Program-made: the position numbers and the translations under genes
Shown here: piece by piece, positions 1-9,773 of the stretch
How the letters are laid out: every line of letters starts with the position of its first letter
Numbering within the stretch: position 1 is the first letter of the stretch
Source of the DNA: Erythrobacter litoralis HTCC2594
GTDB lineage: Bacteria; Pseudomonadota; Alphaproteobacteria; Sphingomonadales; Sphingomonadaceae
Assembly (NCBI RefSeq): GCF_000013005.1
Contig: NC_007722.1
Location: forward strand, 2,671,501-2,735,500
Direction of reading: 5' to 3'
DNA: 64,000 bases
Notes under the pieces: generated by a model
What the model saw: only the letters and a program-made list of their open reading frames with translations
What the model was told of the DNA's origin: nothing
Databases searched by the model: none

Positions 1-952
1 CTGGCGTAGTGGGCGAATAGCCGTGATCGCGCTCCATCGCCTCGATATCGGCATATGTGCGGGGCACGTCGCCTTTTTGCATCGGTAGCATTTCGATCTC
101 CGCCTTGCGTCCGCACGCCCGCTCAATGATGGCGATGACATCCAAAAGCTGTTCGGGTCGATTGTTGCCGATGTTATAAATTGCATGGGGCTTGGTGCTG
201 CCACCAGGCTTCAGCGTTCCGTCGTCGGCAGGAGGGCTGCCAAGGCAAGCGACAATGCCAGACACGATATCGTCGATAAAGGTAAAGTCTCGCTGCATCT
301 TCCCATGGTTGAAGACGGGGATCGGCTCGCCGCGCAGGATCTTCGCGGTGAATATCCACGGCATCATATCGGGCCGTCCCCAAGGCCCGTAAACAGTGAA
401 AAAGCGAAGACCGGTTTGGGGGATGCGGTAGAGATGAGCGTAGGTTTCACTCATCAACTCGTCTGCCTTCTTGGTCGCGGCGTAGAGCGAGAAAGGGTGA
501 TCGACGCGATCATCCACGGAGAAGGGCACTTTCTCATTGCCGCCATAGACCGAGCTGGAACTGGCGTAGACAAGATGTTCGACCTGCCGCTCTCGGGCAA
601 ACTCCAGCATGTTGAGGTGCCCAACGATGTTCGCCTCGATATAGGCGTGGGGATTCTCGAGCGAGTAGCGGACACCGGGTTGCGCTCCGAGGTGGGCGAT
701 TCGCGAGATATCCAAGTCCGCCAGACAGTTTGCGAAAGAAGCTCTGTCGGCAAAATCGCACTGGCTGAAAGTAAAGGCCTCCCCGGCAATTGCCTCGATT
801 TCCGACAACCGGTCGCGCTTGAGTTGCGGATCGTAATAGGAGTTCAGGTTGTCGATACCGAACACTCGGTGGCCTTCAGATGCGAGGCGGACGCACAGCG
901 CCGCCCCGATGAAACCTGCTGCGCCAGTGACGAGAATTCGTTTTGTCATCAT
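1..952 (-). CDS. NAD-dependent epimerase, UDP-glucuronate 4-epimerase-like (3' end outside window)
   Basis: Extended short-chain dehydrogenase that probably interconverts UDP-glucuronate and UDP-galacturonate or the N-acetylated equivalents in the cytoplasm. The start is ATGATG at 952/949, with CAGGGG just upstream. A Rossmann motif GAAGFIG lies at residues 10-16 and the catalytic YxxxK reads YAATK at residues 157-161. About 317 codons are visible and no stop is reached, so only the extreme C-terminus is missing (the family is about 330-340 residues). It is divergent from wecC across 175 bp and opens the polysaccharide locus. The family is secure; the exact substrate (GlcA versus GlcNAc/GlcNAcA) is inferred. 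Confidence 0.88.
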   Translation of the reverse strand, partial: MMTKRILVTGAAGFIGAALCVRLASEGHRVFGIDNLNSYYDPQLKRDRLSEIEAIAGEAFTFSQCDFADRASFANCLADLDISRIAHLGAQPGVRYSLENPHAYIEANIVGHLNMLEFARERQVEHLVYASSSSVYGGNEKVPFSVDDRVDHPFSLYAATKKADELMSETYAHLYRIPQTGLRFFTVYGPWGRPDMMPWIFTAKILRGEPIPVFNHGKMQRDFTFIDDIVSGIVACLGSPPADDGTLKPGGSTKPHAIYNIGNNRPEQLLDVIAIIERACGRKAEIEMLPMQKGDVPRTYADIEAMERDHGYSPTTP

Positions 953-1127
953 GCCCCTGAATCGATCGAGTAGCTTCTCTAGCATCGAAGTTTCGAAAAA
1001 TCGCTGATGCCTTTCATCGACCGTCGGCCACAATGAGCCGCAACGTCGTTACCGTTATGTTTACGCCGATCTGCGAAGGCAATTCGCGAACTTCCATTAG
1101 ACCGAACCTAACGAGGGATGGTTTTGA

Positions 1128-2447
1128 ATGCGTAACGAGTCCGCACTTGAGGTATGTGTTGTCGGGTTAGGCTATATCGGCCTTCCGACTGCCGCGGTGA
1201 TGGCGCGGGCGGGATGCTCCGTCACCGGCGTAGATATCTCCGAAGAGGTCGTCGTCACCATAAATCGCGGCGCTATCCACATCGAGGAAGTCGACCTCGA
1301 CGGCCTGGTGAAGGGCGTTGTCAGCCGCGGCGCCTTGCGTGCGTCCACACACATCGTGCCCGCCGACGTTTTCGTCATCGCAGTGCCGACGCCGTTCGCC
1401 AAAGACGGCAAGCATACGCCGGATACGTCTCACGTCATGGCCGCTGCGACCGATATCGCTGCGGTTCTCAAGAAAGGCGACAGCATTATCCTGGAGTCGA
1501 CCTGTCCTGTCGGCACGACCCATGCCATGCGCGACTTGCTTGCTGGGCTGCGCCCGGACCTCTCCATGCCCGGTCTCTCCGACGGCATTGCCGATATCGC
1601 AATCTCCTATTGCCCGGAACGGGTACTCCCTGGCCGGATCATCGAAGAACTGGTTCATAACGATCGATCCATCGGCGGCATCACGCCGCGCTGTGCGCGC
1701 AAGGCGATCTCTCTCTACAAGCACTTCGTGAAGGGCGATTGTATCGCGACCGATGCCAAATCGGCCGAGATGACCAAGCTGGTCGAGAATGCCTATCGCG
1801 ACGTCAACATCGCATTCGCAAACGAGCTGTCGATGATTGCCGCGGCGATGAAGCTCGATGTGTGGGAAGTAATCAGGCTGGCGAACCGTCATCCGAGGGT
1901 CGATATCCTTGAGCCGGGCCCCGGCGTAGGGGGACACTGCATTGCAGTAGATCCCTGGTTTATCGTGCATGGCGCGCCCGAAGAGGCGGTCCTGATCCGC
2001 ACAGGGCGCGAGGTGAACGACCGCAAGATGCATCACGTCACAGAGCGAGCCGCCCAGCTGATCGAGGCGCATCCCGACAAACGTGTCGCGTGCCTCGGGC
2101 TTTCGTTCAAAGCCAATGTCGACGATTTTCGCGAAAGCCCGGCTCGTTACGTAGCGGCCCGGCTCGCCGAGCGCTTCGGTGACAGGCTGAGTATCGTAGA
2201 GCCCTATGCGAACATGCTGCCCGCCGAGTTCGACGGTACCGGGGCCACGCTTGTCGACCTCGACAGTGCCATTGAGCAAAGCGAGATCATGATCGTCCTG
2301 GTCAATCACGACTTGTTCAAGGCAGTGCCGTTCGACGAACGCGTCGACAAGATCGTTTACGATTTGCGGGGCATTTGGCCCGGGCACGGCGCGCCCGATC
2401 AGGAAGCGATCGGGGTTCCGGCAAAACTGCTACGAACAGGTACCTGA
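1128..2447 (+). CDS. wecC: UDP-N-acetyl-D-mannosamine 6-dehydrogenase
   Basis: NAD-dependent four-electron oxidation of UDP-ManNAc to UDP-ManNAcA, a precursor for an acidic polysaccharide. The 439-residue protein follows the WecC pattern end to end: Rossmann GLGYIGLPTA at the N-terminus, an ESTCPVGTT segment, a YCPERVLPG segment, and the catalytic cysteine at residue 271 in GGHCIAVDPWF, which in WecC replaces the GGxCxPxD of UDP-Glc dehydrogenases. GAGGG precedes the ATG. No WecB-type 2-epimerase is in the window, so UDP-ManNAc must come from a gene outside it. It differs clearly from the WbpA-type dehydrogenase at 5822. Confidence 0.93.
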   Translation: MRNESALEVCVVGLGYIGLPTAAVMARAGCSVTGVDISEEVVVTINRGAIHIEEVDLDGLVKGVVSRGALRASTHIVPADVFVIAVPTPFAKDGKHTPDTSHVMAAATDIAAVLKKGDSIILESTCPVGTTHAMRDLLAGLRPDLSMPGLSDGIADIAISYCPERVLPGRIIEELVHNDRSIGGITPRCARKAISLYKHFVKGDCIATDAKSAEMTKLVENAYRDVNIAFANELSMIAAAMKLDVWEVIRLANRHPRVDILEPGPGVGGHCIAVDPWFIVHGAPEEAVLIRTGREVNDRKMHHVTERAAQLIEAHPDKRVACLGLSFKANVDDFRESPARYVAARLAERFGDRLSIVEPYANMLPAEFDGTGATLVDLDSAIEQSEIMIVLVNHDLFKAVPFDERVDKIVYDLRGIWPGHGAPDQEAIGVPAKLLRTGT

Positions 2448-2792
2448 GTCCCATCTCGAGAAATCGCTAAAGTCGGTCACCCAAGTGTGGCGGCGCTTTT
2501 ACTTTCGCAATCGATCATCGGCGCAGCGAGGACGAGGTTTGCGTGGTGCCCGGCACGTGGGATGCAACAGACCCTCTGTGTTGCCATACTGTCAATAATT
2601 TCCTACTGGCCCCGGCGAATTGCAATGTGCGTGATTTTCGCCGCCCGATCATGTTTGGACAACCAAACGGAATGCCCCGCGGAAGCCGGGGCCGGGCGAG
2701 GCAATACGTCATCATCTTGCAGTATCAGTACGAATATCGGTCCGGCGTCCTAATCGATTGCGCTTGGCCGCAACCGGAACAGGAAGCATGAC
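2448..2792. other. 345-bp intergenic region between wecC and the wbp module
   Basis: No convincing gene. A GC-rich hairpin (GCCCCG, loop CGGAAGC, CGGGGC) lies around 2673-2691, without a T-tract. The sequence looks more AT-rich than the flanking genes, so it probably holds the promoter of the 2793-7147 gene set, but I cannot name a clear -35/-10 pair. Confidence 0.4.
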
Positions 2793-3767
2793 GTGAGCGA
2801 AGCACCGACACCTCGGGTTGCACTGATCGGATGCGGACGTTGGGGCCGCAACATTGCGCGCGTCCTGGCCGGGCTGGGCGCTCTCGAACTGATTGTCGAT
2901 CCCATGGCGGACGCGTTATCGGATTATGCTTCGGAGCTTGGCGTGCGCGTAACTTCCGACATGACGCAGGCGTTCGCGGACGAAATCGACGCCGTCGCCA
3001 TCGCCGCTCCGGCTGTCGACCACGGCAGGCTCGCCAAACTGGCGCTGGAAGCCGGCAAGCCGGTTTATGTAGAAAAACCGCTTGCTCTCGACCTTTCGGA
3101 AGCTTCGGAGGTCGCAGCGCTTGCTGCCGAGAAGGGATTGCCGTTGATGATCGGCCATCTCCTTCAATACCATCCGGCGTTCGTGACACTGAAGCAAATG
3201 GTCGATCAGGGCGCAATCGGCGAGGTGCGTCACATCACCTCGCACCGATTGAACCCAGGTGCCATCCGAACCGAGGAAAACGCGTTATGGAGCATGGGGC
3301 CGCACGATTTTTCCATGACGCTGGGTCTGGCCGGCGAAGAACCGATTTCGGTCGCAACCCTGCCGGTCCGGGTCGTCAACCCCAACATCCCTGATCAGTA
3401 CTTCGTCCAGTTACGTTTCCCGAGCGGCATTACGGCGCAGGTCGTCGCATCCTGGCTGTCGCCCTACAAAGAACACAAGTTGACCGTTCTCGGGACAGAG
3501 GGCGCGCTGGTCTTCGAGGACACGGCCGCCGAACGCGATCGCAAGCTCGTGATCTATCGTGACTACGTTGATACCAGCGAAGCCACGCCACGGTTCGCGA
3601 AGGGGCCCGGCGAACCGGTGAATTGGCCGGCGGAAGAGCCGCTGGAAAACGAAATGCTTGCTTTTCTGGACGCAGTTCGCGGCGGCGACGGCTGCCGCAC
3701 CGGACCGGAAGAAGCCATTCCGGTACTGCGTCTTCTGCATGCGGCGGAAGCAGCCGCAGAGGCATGA
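2793..3767 (+). CDS. Gfo/Idh/MocA-family nucleotide-sugar dehydrogenase, WbpB/GnnA-like (module 1)
   Basis: NAD-dependent oxidoreductase expected to oxidise C3 of a UDP-GlcNAc- or UDP-GlcNAcA-type sugar, giving the 3-keto substrate of the adjacent aminotransferase. The start is GTG at 2793 behind AGGAAGC. An N-terminal Rossmann motif GCGRWG is followed by VEKPLAL, the family's catalytic EKP lysine, and a HLLQYHP segment typical of diamino-sugar dehydrogenases. It overlaps the next gene by ATGA. The order dehydrogenase, acyltransferase, WbpE, WbpA points to a 2,3-diacetamido-uronic acid. A GnnA role (UDP-GlcNAc3N for lipid A) is the main alternative. Confidence 0.82.
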   Translation: MSEAPTPRVALIGCGRWGRNIARVLAGLGALELIVDPMADALSDYASELGVRVTSDMTQAFADEIDAVAIAAPAVDHGRLAKLALEAGKPVYVEKPLALDLSEASEVAALAAEKGLPLMIGHLLQYHPAFVTLKQMVDQGAIGEVRHITSHRLNPGAIRTEENALWSMGPHDFSMTLGLAGEEPISVATLPVRVVNPNIPDQYFVQLRFPSGITAQVVASWLSPYKEHKLTVLGTEGALVFEDTAAERDRKLVIYRDYVDTSEATPRFAKGPGEPVNWPAEEPLENEMLAFLDAVRGGDGCRTGPEEAIPVLRLLHAAEAAAEA

Positions 3768-4657
3768 CTTGGCGTCTTTCCGACTTTGCTGGCATCGCCG
3801 GCCTGCGCGTCGAGCGTGACGGGTCGTTCGAAACTACCGGCAAGCTGTCGACGCCTCTCGATGGCCTGTGCGTACCGCTTCGCTCGGCGCAGTATGCGGT
3901 GGGGGTCAGCAAAAATCCGCGAATCGCAGCGGTCATCACAAAGCCCGAGATCGTCGAGAGGTTGGGCGAACATGTGGCTGTGGCTGTGGCGGACGATCCG
4001 GACGCGGCGCATTCGGAAATTCACGCCCGACTGGCTGAAAACCACGCACAAGAATTGCGGTCGGTGCCCAACGAAATCGACTCTTCCGCGCGGATCGACC
4101 CGTCTGCCCATATTGCCGATCACGGTGTGACAATCGGCCCCAATGCCTGGATCGGGCCGCACTGCGCCATCACGCCGGGGGTGAACGTTGGCGAAGGCTG
4201 CGTGCTCCACAGCGGAACTGCCCTGGGTGTGCCGGGCTTCAACACGGGGATCATCGGTGGCAGGCTGAAGATCGTTCCGCAAATGGGTGGTGTAAGGCTT
4301 GGACCGCATGTCGAAATGCTCGCCAATTGTACGGTCGCCCGTGGCATTTTCGGCGGACACACGTCGCTAGGCGAAGAGACGGTGGCAGACAATCTGGTCT
4401 ACATCGCACATGACGTGCAAATCGGACGCCGGGTCCAGATCTGCGCGCTCGTCAATGTGCTTGGCCGCACGATTGTCGGCGATGAAGCCTATCTGGGCCC
4501 ATCTTGTGTCGTGAAAAACGGATTGGTGTTGGGCGCACGAGCGCGCGTCAACATCGGTGCAGTTGTCACGACCGATCTTGCCGAAGACGCGATCGTCAGT
4601 GGCAATTTCGCCGTTCCCCACGATCGTTTCCTCGATCACATCCGTTCCATCCGATAA
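3764..4657 (+). CDS. LpxD-like left-handed beta-helix N-acyltransferase (module 1)
   Basis: About 297 residues, starting at the ATG of an ATGA overlap at 3764. An N-terminal region of about 100 residues resembles the uridine-binding domain of LpxD. It is followed by hexapeptide repeats and an LpxD-like core (IVPQMGGVRLGPHVEM, then NCTVARG, then AHDVQIGRRV with the probable catalytic His). The position between a 3-dehydrogenase and a WbpE-type aminotransferase suggests it acylates the new 3-amino group. WbpD, the usual enzyme for that step, is only about 155-190 residues, so this is a structurally different solution. Whether it uses acetyl-CoA or acyl-ACP is not visible. Confidence 0.75.
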   Translation: MTWRLSDFAGIAGLRVERDGSFETTGKLSTPLDGLCVPLRSAQYAVGVSKNPRIAAVITKPEIVERLGEHVAVAVADDPDAAHSEIHARLAENHAQELRSVPNEIDSSARIDPSAHIADHGVTIGPNAWIGPHCAITPGVNVGEGCVLHSGTALGVPGFNTGIIGGRLKIVPQMGGVRLGPHVEMLANCTVARGIFGGHTSLGEETVADNLVYIAHDVQIGRRVQICALVNVLGRTIVGDEAYLGPSCVVKNGLVLGARARVNIGAVVTTDLAEDAIVSGNFAVPHDRFLDHIRSIR

Positions 4658-4669
4658 TCTGGATCAGAC

Positions 4670-5794
4670 ATGCAATTCATCGATCTCAAATCGCAATACC
4701 TGGAGCTGCAGGATGAAATACGCCAGCGAATCGACGACGTTCTCGATCGGCAGGCTTTCATCCAGGGCCCAGAAGTAAAAGAACTCGAGGCTGCGCTGGC
4801 CAAGTTCTGCGGCGCGAAGCGCGTAGTCACCTGCGCTAACGGCACGGATGCCTTGCAGCTGGCATTGATGGCGCTGGACATCGGGCCGGGCGACGCGGTT
4901 TTCGTGCCGAGCTTTACATATACTGCGACGGCCGAGGTTATTCTTCTCCTGGGCGCGCGGCCGGTGTTCGTCGATTCCGATCCTGATACCTTCAACATAT
5001 GCTTCGACAGCGCGGAGAAAGCGATCGAGCGCACCAAGGCGGAAGGAAAGTATCGTGCTGCAGCGTTGATGACGGTCGACCTGTTCGGACAGCCGGTAGA
5101 TTATGATCGAGCGCGCAGCCTTGCCGATACGCACGACCTCGCCTTCATCTCCGACGCCGCGCAGGGTTTTGGTGGGACTTACAAGGGCCGCCGGGTAGGG
5201 TCCGGCCTCGCCGATATTACAACCACGAGCTTCTTCCCGGCCAAACCGCTGGGTTGCTATGGTGACGGCGGCGCCGTGTTCACCGACAACGATGAATGGG
5301 CCGATGCGATGAAGTCGATCTGCCTGCACGGTAAGGGTGCTGCCAAATACGATGTTGTCCGTGTCGGTGTGAACAGCCGTCTCGACACGCTGCAAGCGGC
5401 GATCCTCCTGCCCAAACTGGCTGCTTTTGCCGATGAGCTGGAAAAGCGCCATGAAGTGGCCCGTTCTTACAGCGAAGGCCTTGCCAATCACGTCCAGACG
5501 CCGATTTTGGCCGAGGGGGACGAAAGGTTCGCTTGGGCGCAATACACGATCAAGGTGGAAGACCGCGACGATGTACAGCAGCGGCTGAAGGATGCCGGCG
5601 TGCCGGCCAACGTATATTATCCGCGCCCGATGCATCTGCAGCCAGCCTACCTTGAGTTCGGGGATGGCGAAGGTTCGCTACCGGTGGCCGAGCGACTCTC
5701 CGAAATCGTGCTGAGCTTGCCCATGCACCCCTACCTTTCCAGCGACGAAACCAGCCAGGTCGTTGACGCCGTGATCTCGGCCGTGCGCGCCTGA
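4670..5794 (+). CDS. wbpE: PLP-dependent 3-aminotransferase, WbpE-type (module 1)
   Basis: DegT/DnrJ/EryC1/StrS aminotransferase, predicted to convert the 3-keto UDP-sugar to the 3-amino sugar using glutamate. The 374-residue protein follows WbpE of P. aeruginosa closely: FIDLKSQ start, CANGTDALQ, the PLP-binding lysine K192 in SFFPAKPLGCYGDGGA, then GVNSRLDTLQAAILLPKL and SLPMHPYL near the end. It sits 12 bp after the acyltransferase and 27 bp before wbpA. Because this member matches WbpE best among the three DegT proteins here, module 1 is the best candidate for UDP-GlcNAc(3NAc)A synthesis. Confidence 0.87.
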   Translation: MQFIDLKSQYLELQDEIRQRIDDVLDRQAFIQGPEVKELEAALAKFCGAKRVVTCANGTDALQLALMALDIGPGDAVFVPSFTYTATAEVILLLGARPVFVDSDPDTFNICFDSAEKAIERTKAEGKYRAAALMTVDLFGQPVDYDRARSLADTHDLAFISDAAQGFGGTYKGRRVGSGLADITTTSFFPAKPLGCYGDGGAVFTDNDEWADAMKSICLHGKGAAKYDVVRVGVNSRLDTLQAAILLPKLAAFADELEKRHEVARSYSEGLANHVQTPILAEGDERFAWAQYTIKVEDRDDVQQRLKDAGVPANVYYPRPMHLQPAYLEFGDGEGSLPVAERLSEIVLSLPMHPYLSSDETSQVVDAVISAVRA

Positions 5795-5821
5795 TTTTAC
5801 CAGCTACCAGGACATTACATC

Positions 5822-7147
5822 ATGACAGCGACCCTCTCGTCCATCGCGCGCGAAACGATTGCCCGCTTCGAGAACAAATCGGCGAAGATCGGCATTCTTG
5901 GCCTTGGCTATGTCGGCATCCCTCTGGCGCTGCGCTTCAGTGAAGTCGGCCTGACCGTACTGGGTTTCGACGTCGATCGGGAGCGCGTGCGCGAACTGAA
6001 TGCCGGTGAATCTCCGATCAAGCACATCCCCGCCAGCGAGATCGAGGGCATGAAGCGCACTGGTTTCGAGGCGACAGACGATTTCTCGCGAATTCCTGAA
6101 GTCGACGCGATCATCATCTGTGTCCCGACGCCGCTCAGCGAACAGCGCGAGCCCGACTTGTCCTATGTCGTCAGCACAATGGAGTCGGTAAAAGGCCACC
6201 TGCGCGAAGGGCAATTGCTGTCGCTCGAGAGCACGACGTGGCCCGGGACCACCGACGAAGTACTCAAGCCCTATATCGATGCGCGCGGCCTCACCGTCGG
6301 GGAGGACTTCTTTCTTGTCTATTCGCCTGAGCGCGAAGATCCGGGCAACCCGGACTTCACCACCCGTACGATTCCCAAGGTGCTGGGGGGCGTCACGGAA
6401 ACATGCAGCGCTGTCGGCATGGCGCTGTATGGCACGGTGATCGACAAGGTTGTGCCGGTTTCTTCGACACAGGCGGCCGAGCTGACCAAGCTGCTCGAGA
6501 ACATCCACCGCTCGGTCAACATCGGTCTCGTGAACGAAATGAAGCTGATCGGGGATCGGATGGGAATCGATATATACGAAGTCATCGATGCCGCAGCGAC
6601 CAAGCCTTTTGGCTTTACGCCTTACTATCCGGGGCCGGGGCTGGGTGGGCACTGCATCCCCATCGATCCCTTCTACCTGACCTGGAAGGCTCGCGAGTAT
6701 GGCGTGTCAACGCGCTTCATCGAACTGGCCGGTGAAATCAATCGCACCATGCCCGAGTGGGTGGTCTCGAAAGTGGCCGAAGGCCTGAACGAGCGATGCA
6801 AGGCGCTCAAGGGCAGTCGCATTCTGGCACTCGGCATCGCCTACAAGCGCGATATCGAGGACTGCCGCGAATCGCCGTCGGTCGAAGTGATGGAAGTGTT
6901 GCGCGACCGCGGAGCGGTGGTCGAATATTCCGACCCCTATGCGCCGGTCTTCCCGCGCATGCGGGAGCATAGTTTCGATCTGGAGTCGGTCGAACTCACA
7001 CCCGAAACGATCGCTTCATACGACGCGGTTGTGCTACTGACGGATCACACCGACTTCGACTACGACCTCATCCTCGAAAAAGCGAAGCTTGTAATCGACA
7101 CGCGTGGGAAATTCCGCGAGCCCAAACCCAATGTGGTGCGTGCATGA
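5822..7147 (+). CDS. wbpA: UDP-N-acetyl-D-glucosamine 6-dehydrogenase, WbpA-type
   Basis: NAD-dependent oxidation of UDP-GlcNAc to UDP-GlcNAcA, first step of the WbpABED pathway. The 441-residue protein has [11 protein letters not shown] in its N-terminal Rossmann fold, SPEREDPGN, and the catalytic cysteine C278 in [16 protein letters not shown]. The family form [11 protein letters not shown] separates it from the WecC-type enzyme at 1128. It is last in the tight 2793-7147 run and follows wbpE by 27 bp, so it is probably co-transcribed. Its reaction logically precedes those of the three genes upstream. Confidence 0.9.
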   Translation: MTATLSSIARETIARFENKSAKIGILGLGYVGIPLALRFSEVGLTVLGFDVDRERVRELNAGESPIKHIPASEIEGMKRTGFEATDDFSRIPEVDAIIICVPTPLSEQREPDLSYVVSTMESVKGHLREGQLLSLESTTWPGTTDEVLKPYIDARGLTVGEDFFLVYSPEREDPGNPDFTTRTIPKVLGGVTETCSAVGMALYGTVIDKVVPVSSTQAAELTKLLENIHRSVNIGLVNEMKLIGDRMGIDIYEVIDAAATKPFGFTPYYPGPGLGGHCIPIDPFYLTWKAREYGVSTRFIELAGEINRTMPEWVVSKVAEGLNERCKALKGSRILALGIAYKRDIEDCRESPSVEVMEVLRDRGAVVEYSDPYAPVFPRMREHSFDLESVELTPETIASYDAVVLLTDHTDFDYDLILEKAKLVIDTRGKFREPKPNVVRA

Positions 7148-7329
7148 CTACGAGGACGCGAGCGGGATAACTCGGTCGGTAGGGCCTCTCCTTTCCGCCA
7201 TTGCGTGTCTTTGCACTTGTGGACCTACTTTCGCCGCGCCATGGTCGGAGGCGCAGTTCCAGTCCTAATTCGAGATCGGTTTTCCGCTTGGCATCCCACT
7301 ACGCTCCGTCTGGCATCGGCGCTCCCGGC

Positions 7330-8544
7330 ATGAACGCGGACCAATCACGGGCAAATGCCTTTCGCCTCGTGCGCCTGGCAATCGGCGGGGGCACATTCTG
7401 GCTGCTGTTCGCGGGATACTTCCTCTATCACTTCCTGCTCGCGCGAGATCTTATCCCGGAGCTTTTCGGCGGAATGTTTGGCCCGGTGCTGGCGGCATCG
7501 CTTCCCTTCACTTTGTGGGGTACCTTTCTGGCTAGCAGAAACCTGCCAGGCATCTTCAGCAATGGAGTGGCTGTATGGGTGTCGGCCACAGTGCTCTGGG
7601 CAAGCTTCTGGCTGGCGATCCATTTCGCTCAGGCACCCGACAACGTCGCGCACGCGCAAGTTGGGATCACCATCGTTCTGTGGCTCGGCATGCTGGCGCT
7701 GTGCTTCAATATTCCGGTTTATTCGCCGCTTTTCAACAAGATCCTTCTCGGCAGCTGGGCCCTCATCGCCTTTCTTGCAATGGCCTTCGTCGATGCGTCG
7801 ACACTGATGACCGAGACAATGATGGACGAAGATGCCGCGAGCTATCAGGGCCTGGCGCGCGGCTTGATGGTGGTGGGCACCTTCGTACTTTGTGTGCAGC
7901 GTAATATCATCAGCAGGATCGGCATTGCGGCGGTGACGATCGCGGCGTTGTTTGCGATTGGAGCCCGCTCGGAACTCTACGGCTTCATTGCCGGATACGG
8001 CGTGGTCGAAGCCATCATCAATCGTCGTTCGCTGCTCGCCCAGTTCGTGCTTGCGGTGGTAGTGATGCTGACTGCCTGGCTGGTGCTGCAGAACCTCGAT
8101 TACCTTTCGACTTCGCGTCAGCTGCAGATTCTCGACCTGTCGCAATCGTCGTCGTGGGTGGCGCGCGAGTACATGCTGATCCACGCACAGAACCAGGTGC
8201 TGGAGAACCCTCTTTTCGGCATCTACGGCGGCCATTGGGAGCTGGGCGAAGGCGATTATGCGCATAATGCGCTTTCTGCCTGGGTGAGTTTCGGGTTTCC
8301 CGGATTTCTGCTCTACGTCGTGACCATCATCGTGGCGACGGCAGTGGCTCTGGTCGCTTTGCTGAAAAATCCGACCTCCAGGCTCGCCATGCTGGCGACC
8401 CTGATCAACGTGTCCAATGTATTGCTCGTCGCCGTCGCCAAACCGGTCTTTTGGGAAATGCCGGCACTGGGCTGGGGCCTTGCTATCCTTGTGATCCAAG
8501 AGATGCGGGTCGCAACATCGGTCGCGTCCGCTCGCACTCCTTAA
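7330..8544 (+). CDS. Wzy/WaaL-like O-antigen polymerase (membrane protein)
   Basis: Polytopic inner-membrane protein with about ten hydrophobic segments and a C-terminal loop motif YAHNALSAWVSFGFPG, typical of Wzy_C-family polymerases and ligases. These join lipid-linked repeat units on the periplasmic face. I chose ATG 7330 (MNADQSRANAF, 404 residues). The frame is open back to a TTG at 7201, but that segment is hydrophilic and unlike the family. It lies 182 bp after wbpA. Polymerase is more likely than ligase given the neighbouring wzx, but the two cannot be separated by sequence alone. Confidence 0.72.
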   Translation: MNADQSRANAFRLVRLAIGGGTFWLLFAGYFLYHFLLARDLIPELFGGMFGPVLAASLPFTLWGTFLASRNLPGIFSNGVAVWVSATVLWASFWLAIHFAQAPDNVAHAQVGITIVLWLGMLALCFNIPVYSPLFNKILLGSWALIAFLAMAFVDASTLMTETMMDEDAASYQGLARGLMVVGTFVLCVQRNIISRIGIAAVTIAALFAIGARSELYGFIAGYGVVEAIINRRSLLAQFVLAVVVMLTAWLVLQNLDYLSTSRQLQILDLSQSSSWVAREYMLIHAQNQVLENPLFGIYGGHWELGEGDYAHNALSAWVSFGFPGFLLYVVTIIVATAVALVALLKNPTSRLAMLATLINVSNVLLVAVAKPVFWEMPALGWGLAILVIQEMRVATSVASARTP

Positions 8545-8588
8545 CCCAACGCTCCACGCAGCCTGCGCTGCGGTCCGAACCCTGGCTT

Positions 8589-9773
8589 CTATCTCCGCGC
8601 CTGCGCCAGAACATTACCGACTGCTTGGCAAACGTGATCGATCTCCTCGTTGGTCAGTGTCGGATGGGTCAGGAACATCAAGCTGGTCTCTCCCAACGTC
8701 CGCGCGTTCGGAAGGCGCTCGGCCGGCCTCCAGCCGGTATTGTCGAAAGCTTTTTCGAGATAGATCTCGGAGCAGGTCCCATGCAACAGAGGGGCACCCA
8801 GCGCATTGGTTTCCGCAACGATCCGGTCCCGGCTCCACCCGGGAGCGAGCGCCTCCTCCCGGACATAGGCATACAGCCGGTAGAACGCATGTGTGACCCG
8901 GTCCGCATCGGGCAAGGGGCACCTGACCACATCCGCGTGGACTGCAAGGGTTTCCGCAATCTGATTCGCGATAGCGGTCCGGCGCTCCGTCCAGGTCGGC
9001 ATGTAACCAAGCTGGAGCAGGCCCACGGCTGCCTGCATTTCGAGCATTCGCCAATTGGTGCCGAAACTCTCGTGCACCCAACGAAAACCTGGTGCGTGAT
9101 CCCTGTTGTAGACGGCGTCCCAATTCTTGCCGTGATCCTTGTACGACCACATTTTTTCATACAGCGCCGCATCGTCGGTTGTGACCATCCCGCCTTCGCC
9201 GCCGGTGGTCATGATCTTGTCTTGGCAGAAAGACCAAGCCCCGGCATCGCCGAAGCCGCCAACCATCTTGCCGGCGATGCGCGCACCATGCGCCTGCGCG
9301 CAATCCTCGATGACCTTGATGCCGCGCGCTCTCGCCAACGCCACGATGTCTTCCATGTCGCAGGGCCACCCGCCGAGATGGACGGGGACGATCGCCTTGG
9401 TTTTCGACGTCAGGACGGCTTCGATAGTGGCCGCACTCAAATTGCCGCTGTCGGGATCGACATCGGCGAAAACCGGCGTCGCACCGACATTCACGACGCT
9501 GGAGACAGATGCGATAAAACTGCGCGGGGTGACGATGACTTCGTCACCCGGTCCGATATCCATGCAGGTGAGCGGAAGGTCGAGCGCGACGGTCCCGTTG
9601 GTGACGGCGATCGCATGGGCCGTGCCGGACCATTCGGCGAAGCGCCGCTCGAATTCACGACCTTGCTGACCTGTCCAGTAGTTGACCTTGTTCGACGCAA
9701 GTGTCTTCGCAACCGCAGCCACTTCCTCTTCCGAAAAAGATGGCCAAGGGCTCATTGTGACGGGAGCTGCCAT
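8589..9773 (-). CDS. DegT/DnrJ/EryC1/StrS-family sugar aminotransferase
   Basis: PLP enzyme that aminates a keto nucleotide sugar. VTNGTVALDL contacts PLP phosphate in the family, DCAQAHGA contains the PLP-ring residue region, and the PLP lysine is K186 in CQDKIMTTGGEGG. It is not close to WbpE (the SFFPxKPLG signature is replaced). With the CapD/WbpM dehydratase (21906) and the NeuD/PglD-type acyltransferase (13756) it could form a 4-amino branch such as a bacillosamine- or QuiNAc4N-type sugar; this is inference. The ATG at 9773 is chosen; 9754 is an alternative. It is convergent with the Wzy-like gene. Confidence 0.82.
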   Translation of the reverse strand: MAAPVTMSPWPSFSEEEVAAVAKTLASNKVNYWTGQQGREFERRFAEWSGTAHAIAVTNGTVALDLPLTCMDIGPGDEVIVTPRSFIASVSSVVNVGATPVFADVDPDSGNLSAATIEAVLTSKTKAIVPVHLGGWPCDMEDIVALARARGIKVIEDCAQAHGARIAGKMVGGFGDAGAWSFCQDKIMTTGGEGGMVTTDDAALYEKMWSYKDHGKNWDAVYNRDHAPGFRWVHESFGTNWRMLEMQAAVGLLQLGYMPTWTERRTAIANQIAETLAVHADVVRCPLPDADRVTHAFYRLYAYVREEALAPGWSRDRIVAETNALGAPLLHGTCSEIYLEKAFDNTGWRPAERLPNARTLGETSLMFLTHPTLTNEEIDHVCQAVGNVLAQARR

